Shown here in pieces: positions 26,301-35,714 of a stretch of 64,000 bases of DNA. Position 1 is the stretch's first letter, and every line of letters begins with the position of its first letter. The stretch covers positions 31,587,501 to 31,651,500 of the forward strand of contig CM049407.1 in NCBI GenBank assembly GCA_026929865.2, in the 5' to 3' direction. Under the pieces are notes generated by a model. It saw only the letters and a list, made by a program, of their open reading frames with translations. It ran no database searches and was not told the DNA's origin. The stretch is from Hyperoplus lanceolatus (Eukaryota > Chordata > Actinopteri > Uranoscopiformes > Ammodytidae). A program made the translations under genes and the position numbers.

Positions 26301-29300
26301 GATTAATCGGTTGATTATTTTTTCGATTAATCGGATAAATAAACATTACTTCAAATTCACAGTGCAGACTGAAGTGTCAAAACACCAGGTTATTGCTCCA
26401 ACGTCCCGGAACTATTAAAAGTAATACTAAATGATAAATTAATAATTAACTTTAAAAAAAACACAGTGTATGATATACTTTATACAGTATATAAGGGATG
26501 TCCATTGTAAACCAGTCAACTGATAATATTTTTAACCGGTAAATACTAACGGTTAAAAAAATTAAATCATCTTAATTTCTCTCAGATGACAGGAGATCGT
26601 TAATTTTTTATTGATATTGATACCATTTGAGACTCCTTAACGATCCAAGTCTTTATTGATATCACTATTGATAATTTTCTATTATTTTGTTGAAATAGAA
26701 CTTGTATTATTGCTTTAATTGCTGATATGATCATAGCTCAAGATAGGACTAAACAGGTCATAATTACATCTTTACTATCTATTTTATATTGCTGGGAAGA
26801 CAAGTTTTCCCCAAAATCTAAAAATAAAATTTTTTGTGTTGCATTTGAACACATCAATCATATTACTGAGCCGGCCTGAACACATCACAGTTGACATGTT
26901 GGCTACTTTTTTTAAGCTAACTAGCTCTATATCCTTCCGATTTTAACATGGATTTAAAATCTGGATCACTATTTTTAACTGAAGGGACTTTCTACACCGT
27001 TCGGTTGTGTATAGCCGCTGCTTTGAATGACTGTTGATGTGCCGATGCCGACTCTCCGAGCACGTCTGCACACCATCTGCAGCAGCAGCTGACAGAGTTT
27101 TTTTGGACTAGACGGATACTGAGTTGAAGGAGTTTTTTTAACCCAAAGAAAGCAAAGGTACAACACTTTTATATAGGCCTGCAGTCCCAGGGTTTTTCTT
27201 GCATTCAAAAAATTTTGGCGCCCGCCAAAGGAATTTTAGCGCCCCCCAAAGGAAAATCCTCAGCGCCAAAGTGTTTTTTTTTTTATTATATGGATAAATA
27301 AATGAAAATCTACTTAAAACGGCTCCGAATGTGTTTCCATTTCCGCGCCATTCCAGTCATATTACTTGCAATCTCAGTTGTAAAAAAAGAAATCAGGTCG
27401 GGGATAATCGTTATTAAACTATCATTGTTCCGCTCGCCAGGGCATGCAGGCTTATAAATGCAGCAGACCCTTTCAGCCGTGAGCTCCGCTCGGCCCCTCC
27501 CTCACCTGATAGTTTCGCTAACGGCTAGTCCAGAGAATACGAGGGAGATGTTGCGCATTGCCGGGTGTTTTGAAAAACTTCTAGATGACGAGAATAAAGG
27601 TAAAACTAATTGTGTTGTCTGAAAACACTTCAGACTCACAACAAACTAAAAAAAAATGCAAGATTTGTCACGCGCGGACACGCGAGTAACATGACATACG
27701 CGACCGAGAGACAGAGAGAGAAAGAAAAGTGATATACGACCTGATCTGCACCTTTAAACATCCCGACCAATTTGTTTATTCACTTTAAGTCGAGTCATAG
27801 TGGTCTATGACCAAGCAATCACTGAATAAAAACACAGGAAGTTTAAAGCTCCTTGACTCCTGTCAACACAACTGTCAACACTACAATGCAACTGCCTATC
27901 CACCCTGCTCCTTGACATAAATAAATCATGCCCTTACATTCAATGCTAGCAAAAGACGTGCCCTATTAACACCATTTACAACTGGTTATTTTTATTTTGA
28001 CATATTTTTATTAAATTATTAAAAATATGTTTCACTTATTTATCCTTTTTCTATTCTCCCTGTTTTCAGTTCAATTAGGCCTCTGTTTAAAGTCCAAAGT
28101 CATGGTGTTTTTAGAAAAAAACCTTGTTAAAAGTAAAATAAATGCATAATGTTCTTAAATCAATGATTAACTGTCTTTAATAATCATGATAACACAATGT
28201 GATTACTCAAAATAATCATGATTATGATTTTTTCATAATCGAGCAGCCCTACCTTCTTCCACGGTTTAGATGAATTAGAAACAATTAAAGTATTAAACAG
28301 GTAGGCCTAGTCATTATTAGTATTTTGACTTCATATCTACAGGTTGTTTATTGTGATTTCATAAGCGTCAGTGAGCTCCATGGTAATGCAGTGATTGACA
28401 GGCTGACTGAAATACTCTTGAGCTGGACAGAAACTCCCCTCTCCCAACCCAACACCCCTCTTAAAATACACAAACCGTTTGCCTTTACTGTCGCGACCCC
28501 AAAAAAAGTCGGTCGCGTACTGACCCCCCAAAGGCCCATTCTGAGCCAGGAAAAACCCTGAGTCCAGTGTTAGATATGACCAAAATACAAGCTGTGGCCG
28601 CTCACACAATAGCTTTCCCGCACGTGAAGGTGGGCGTGCATGAACCTGTCGGCGGCTGGATGTAAACAGTGCCGCGCCTACAAGTGACTTATTAATCGCG
28701 CGACTCAACGAATCGATGACAAAATTCGTTGCCAACACTTTTAGTAATCGATTTTATTGATTCGTTGTTGCAGCCCTATTATTGTTTAAACCTTGAAATT
28801 TCAAGATCTTTAGTGTTAAGAATGATGCAATTATAATTAAGTTGTTTTTTTGTGAGTTGATATGAATTGACAGGTTGTGTTAAATGGGCATATCGTCAAT
28901 ATCAATCGCAGGCCCCGAATCGAATTAAATCGTATCGCAGCAGACTTTTGATATCGGCAAATATCATATCGTTGTCCAATGAATAGTTTTAATATCGTAT
29001 CGTAATGAAACCAGAGATGTACATCCCTAATTGTGACTGACAACCCTACAAACAAATAAATCATATTTCTACTGATTCTAAGATTAATCTTTAATTTTAA
29101 TGGTGCAAGTGAATACGGGCCAGTAGGGGTGGGAATCTCTTGGCACCTCACAATTCGATTCCGATTCAGAGGTCAACGATTCGATTCAAAATCGATTCTC
29201 ATTGCATCTTGATGCAATTTTTTTTCCGTTTACATACCCATGTGTGATTTTTAGGGACGGGCACGAGTAGTGTTTTCGCTACTCGAGTGATCGCTTGCAT

Positions 29301-32300
29301 TCCTCGAGGATCAATCGATTCCTCGTTAAACTTTTTTCTATTTTTAGAACGCAGCGCACCTGTCTGCAGAATAACAGTGCAGCACAATAATGCCAAGACC
29401 CAGCGCTTAATGCTTATTGTAAAACAGTCACAGTTACCATATGATTGTAAGGATTTATTTTCCACAAGTTTAAAACACATTTTCCTAACTGAAAGTAATT
29501 AAATAGGCGGGCCACAATTTAAACCGATCGAGTCTGAGGTGGGGAGAAAAAAAAAACATGGGCTGTAGTTGGCTAACAATCAAAAAAGACACCATTTAAA
29601 ATAAGAAGGGCAGCAAATACAATAAAATGATTGTCCTGCAATTGAAATACATTGATAAATAACTCACCAAAGCAGTAGAACTGGTAGTTGTATAGGCTAT
29701 CCAACCGCGTAATGCTCACTCCGTGTCCGTGACTATAATTAGCCTACCGCGACTAATTCCTCGTTAACGGAACGTTACACCGGTCGGATTTTGAATCTCA
29801 ATCCCATATTCCATAATAAAGGCTTCTTAACTGTCGTTGGCTCGGAGCGAATGTGCCCGAAGTCACCCTGGCTTCTTTACGTGACTTTCCAAGTTTTCCA
29901 GCACCGCATTCAGTGCCGCGGTGCTGTGGAGACCACACACTGGCTGTGCTGCATGGAGGTGGCAGTTATTTGCGGTTGCTGTTTGACACAACGCTCAGTT
30001 TATTTCACTTGGATCAAAATATTTAATATTGTTAAACTATATTTTACCCATTTTGTGTCGTTTTTTTACACGTGTATAACATTTTAAAATAGCGCCGGCC
30101 TACAGGCTACAGACACTTAAAAAAAATTAAATAAAAATAAATCGATTTTCCTCATCCACCAATCGAGTTCATTTGAAACGAGGAGTACTCGAGTACTCGA
30201 TTACTCATGCCCATCCCTAGTGAAAGCCAAACGGGCAGGAGAAAGCGACAGAGAATGTCAAAGGTTTGGGATCATTTCACGTTGAATATTAATGAGAAGA
30301 CCGTGGTGTGTGTCCACTGCAAGACCGAGCTGGCGTACCATAACAGCACGACTTCCATGCTGCAGCATATGAACAGAAAACACCCATTCCAATCGGCAGA
30401 CCGCCGTCCCGAGACAAGTAATTTTAAAATCAATGCTGCTATAGTTTACGCTACATTAGTGCAGATGGAGGCTAAGTTATTGTTTATGACTAACGTTATA
30501 AGTATAGCTAGTTAATTAAATGTGGCGGCTAATGAATATGCCCCCAAGACTAACGTCACCACAAAGTTTTTATTTTCAAAAAGACAGCGCTGTTCAAGAA
30601 ATAAATACACAATACAATAGCTTAAGCTGAGCTATAGCTGGTCACTTCTAGTTGAAAATACGGTGTTGAAGCAGACGTGTGTGTCTTGATTGATGGATAC
30701 AATATCTAAATAGCAGTTTGATGTGAATGAACTTACTCTATTATCATATTGTTCCATAGTCATTTTTATTTTATTTATATTTTTTTTCAGTAAACCATCA
30801 CAGTCTCGGATGGACACATTTATGCAGAGAACCCCATCTCAGAATTTGTTTTTAAAGCCAGAATGTTTGAAACTACAGTGTTTCCCACAGGATTATTTTC
30901 AGCAGTGGTGGCGTGGTCCCCAAACGTCCTAGGGTGGGCATGCCCCCCCGGCCAATTTTTTTTTGTACCCTTTACATTTGAATGCATTGATCTAGTGCAC
31001 TTTGAGAGGAGAATATGCACTAATTACTATTCAGATAGATGGGATTATTGGTGTTGCAACTTTGCCTGTCGTGTCTTTATTTACAGATTTTGACATTTTT
31101 GTATAGAAATGAATATTTAAACACAAAATGCCACAACGCAGAAAATGATTTGCACTATTTATTTACAGTTCTTGCTTAATGCTTAAACCAGACCTGCAAA
31201 CTCATAAGAGGTGAAAAAGGTGACAAACACCCGACCCCTCTAGACGACACCGTAAATTGGGGGGGGGGGGTTTCCTTTATTTGATTTTTTGGGGACATGG
31301 AACTAGACAGGGACATTGGGTGCTATAAATGGGAAGAGGTTCAGTAATGTACAACACAGAAGTAGGCCTACTGGTTATTATGAGCAATTGATAAGCAGGA
31401 CCTAAGACTTTAATTTAAAATAATGTGATAAAAATTACAAAGTATCCTTATACAAAGGCATATAGATACAAATAAAACAAAACAATTCATGAATTTCAAG
31501 GGTGTAGGTTGTGATTAAACCTTGGTTTTGGACACATGTTAATGTGGGGGTCTGGGGTCCCCCATAAATTTTGACATTTAACACTTCATTTCCTCATTTG
31601 GTAATTTCTATCACCAAATGTATTAAAGTATAATTGACAACATTTAGGTTCCTGTGACAAAATAGAATACAATACAATGCAGTAATATCATCATTCTGTA
31701 TTGCTTTCAAATATTTATTCTCCTGTATTGTTCAAATATTTGATCTAAAAAAATAATTATTCTCTCTATCATTAGAATGTAGTCTGTGGTATTTTACTTG
31801 CCTCAATCTTCGAATATTTAAAAATAATAAGCAAAATAGGTATAACCTCCTTCTGCTTCCTTAAAACTAGTGAGAAGTTCAGTGTGTCAGTGAGAGAAAA
31901 TATAGCCCTATACAGACGATAAAGGGAGAAGAGATAGTTTATTTTATAATTTAGCTTTTTGATTTGTGAAGTGATATCTATTTTAGACTACTCCATTTGC
32001 TCCTACACCCATCTCTGACAACACTTCCGACACAATAAAACAAACTGAAACTTAATATCTGTTCCTTGATTACACAAATATAAATTAATACATATTGTAC
32101 TAAACTGTAACACAAGTAATGAGTTGTGAATTTCACCAGTAGCTACAGTACCACATTCTTTCTCAGCCACTAATGTTTCTTAGTAATGTTCCATCTGTTT
32201 GTATGTCTCAGCCGATACACAGACCTGACAAAACTGACACCCTAAAGCCTACCCCCTCCGTCAGTTTTGTTTCATTACATTCACCCCCCATCATTATTTA

Positions 32301-34300
32301 CCCCTTTCTAAAATGCTTACAAAAAATAAAAAGAGATATGAGGAGAGAGATTTTAATACAAAAAATATATTGTTAAGTTTCAACTTTTTTCTGAATTCAA
32401 AGAAAAATTGTGTTCTGAAAGTGAAGTAAATGCTACTTAAACCCAAGAATTATCCATAAATAACTTCATTTACCATTACCTTTCAATCAACCCCCCCCTT
32501 GACTCCAACCACCCCCCAAAAAAATAATTTTTTTTTTAAATACATTTAACAAAAATTAAAATCTATTTTTTCCTTTTGGGTAAAAACCTCAAATAGAAAT
32601 ACCCCATCAACACAACCTACTACACCACCAAAAATTTAAAAAAACGTATTACAATTTTCTTTAAAATTTGATTTTAGGGACAATTATTATATTTCAACTA
32701 TGTTTTTGTGAACAGAAGATTTTTTTTTTCAATTTTTTTTTTTAATTGGGGATCCAAAACACCAAAACCTCTTATTAAAAAGAAACAACAAGTAGGCCAA
32801 AATAACCATAATGAATATAGCTACGCACACAGTAGGCCCAATAATACCACAAAACACCAACACCCCCCACCAAAAAGAACTTAAAATAACATTATATATT
32901 TATTCATAGATACCAAAACAAATTTTATTTAATGACAAAAAACATTTTTTTAAAATTTTTTTTAATTAAAAACCAAATTTTCAATATTTCCGCAAGACAG
33001 ACTAAAAACAATGAAGAACTAAATTTTTTTGTAAAATTTTCTTTAATAAAAATTTTTTTTCAAAAAAGAAATTTTTTTTATTTTCTTTTTTTATAATACT
33101 TTAATACAATATTTTCCAACCATAAAAACGAGAATAACATACAAAATTTCGAAGCTTCAGCCCACGGATTCAGCTCTCTTACAAAAACATAAACGAAAGA
33201 ACGTGGAGGGTTTGCGCTCGCCCTTTGTCCCCTTTGGTTAACACCGCGGTGGGGAGGGGGGAGTTTGTACCGGTTTTGACTGGTAGTAAATCAGGGTGAT
33301 ATTTGGCGCAACCCAAACCCTCCCCCCGGGGCGGGGGGGACTATCGACCAACCGTTTCTACCGTCAGCAGAAGTGCTGCACAATTAATGTACACGCAATC
33401 GCGAGCTTGCATGGACATAGCCGCGCAAAAGGCTGCAATTTATGGTAAATAAATGCGGGTGCATGCCACCAAGCGTTCCTCTCCTCTGGAAAGTTAAAAG
33501 TTGCGGGAAACACTGGGTAATATAATGACAACGAAACGGGACGCTTTTCCTATTAGAATTATTCTAAAAAAGATTGATAACATGCACAACTGATCTGATC
33601 TACTTACCATTTCAGAGATCATGGAGGGCTCAAAGTGCTTTGCACAAAGTTTGTACAGCTTATGCAACTGATCAGGAGATTCCAATGCCAAATCCTGGCG
33701 ATGACAGTTGTCCAACCATTGTTTGCAGCTGAAAAATAAAGGTTTAAGATTACATCAATTGTTTAGCATAGCCTTCGTGACTCAAATATGCAGAATATGC
33801 ATATTCCATGTAATCTTTTACTTTCTATACGACTTGACAAACAGACGAGTGCTCAAAAGGTTTGTGACCCGTATTAACATGGTTACTCTTTACATTACTA
33901 ACATGCCATCATAGTAGCAGACATAGGCCTACGCTACTTTCTTCATCTAGAAGGTTATGACTCATTAGAGGCACAAGACCTTCACCAAATACAAACATTT
34001 GTTCAGAAGTGTATACAAGGTGACATTGTTTTCTGATATTAAAGGGATAAACATGCTTACTGTGTGAAAAACTAATAGGAAAAATACACTGTTTATTTAT
34101 GTATTTATTTAATATTCTTTCGGACAATTCCACACAATACACAATTTTCTCTTGCAAATATTCATACATCATAATTTGTGTTGTCCGAAGGGAGACGGAA
34201 GAAGCCAAAGGCTTATCAGGTCCCGCCCCCATTTTCATCAAATTCGGATTCAGATACACAGTTACTGTTACAGAAAATAAAAATAAAACAAACAAAAAAC

Positions 34301-34346
<46 letters not shown>

Positions 34347-35630
34347 CACACACAATATTACCATTTCTCTCAAACATTGTTCACAAATCTGTCTAAATGT
34401 GTAATAGTGAGCACTTCTGCTTTGCTGAGATAATCCATCCCACCTCACAGGTGTGCCACATCAAGATGCTCTGACATCATGATTAGTGCACAGGTGTGCC
34501 TTAGACTGTCCACAATAAAAGGCCACTCTGAAATGTGCATTTTTTTGCTTTATTGGGGGTCTGGGGACTCAGAACCAGTCAGTATCTGGTGTGACCACCA
34601 TTTGCCACATGCAGTGCAACACATCTTCTTCGCATAGAGTTTATCAGATTGTCAATTGTGGCCTGTGGAATGTTGGTCCACTCCTCTTCAATGGCTGTGC
34701 GAAGTTGCTGGATATTAGTGGGAAGTGATGCACGCTGTCGTATACGCCGGTCAAGCACATCCAAAAAATGCACAATGGGTGACATGTCCGGTGAGTATGC
34801 TGGCCATGCAAGAACTGGGACATTTTCAGCTTCCAAGAATTGTGTACAGATCCTTGCAACATGGGGCCGTGCATTATCTTGCTGAAACGTGAGGTGATGT
34901 TCATGGATGTATGGCACAACAATGGGCCTCAGGATCTCATCACGGTATCTGTGTGCATTCAAAATGCCATCAATAAAATGCGCCTGTGTTCTTCGTCCAT
35001 AACAGATGCCTGCCCATACCATAACCCCACCACCACCATGGGCCACTCGATCCACAACATTGACATCAGCAAAGCGCTCACCCACACGACGCCACACATG
35101 CTGTCTGCCATCTGCCCTGAACAATGTAAACCGAGATTCATCCGTGAAGAGAACACCTCTCCAACGTGCCAGACGCCATCGAATGTGAGCATTTGCCCAC
35201 TCAAGTCTGTTACGGCGACGAGCTGGAGTCAGGTCAAGACCCCGATGAGGACGACGAGCATGCAGTTGAGCTTCCCTGAGACGGTTTCTGACAGTTTGTG
35301 CAGAACTTGTTTGGTTATGCAACCAAATTGTTTCAGCAGCTGTCTCAGTGGCTGGTCTCAGAGTGGCCTTTTATTGTGGACAGTCTAAGGCACACCTGTG
35401 CACTAATCATGATGTCAGATCAGCATCTTGATGTGGTACACCTGTGAGGTGGGATGGATTATCTCAGCAAAGCAGAAGTGCTCACTATCACACATTTAGA
35501 CAGATTTTTGAACAATGTTTGAGAGAAATGGTAATATTGTGTATCTGGAATGAATTTTAGATCTTTAAGTCCATCTCATGAAAAATGGGAGCAAAAACAA
35601 AAGTGTTGCGTTTATATTTTTGTTGAGTGA

Positions 35631-35714
<84 letters not shown>

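Larger units (their letters stand above)
29124..30875 (+). mobile_element. Truncated hAT transposon with BED exon
   Basis: Begins with a hAT end (TAGGGGTGGGAATCTC at 29124), continues through the inserted element 29252-30219, then a BED-finger exon (about 30220-30417) and, after an intron with acceptor TTTTTTTCAG at 30789, a start of exon 2 (reading SRMDTFMQRTPSQN) that is cut at 30875 by the next element. The right half of the transposon is missing. Confidence 0.7.

Noticed and set aside
28337-28738. A 133-codon minus-strand frame as a gene
   Set aside because: It crosses the boundary between two nested transposons (28560), so it is a chance join of unrelated repeats.
30207-30515. A host BED zinc-finger gene
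   Set aside because: It sits between hAT ends, has no catalytic or other host domain and is truncated by the next element.
33909-34448. A 179-codon frame containing a YI repeat
   Set aside because: The frame runs through a (TA)n microsatellite and a Tc1 inverted repeat; no real protein features.
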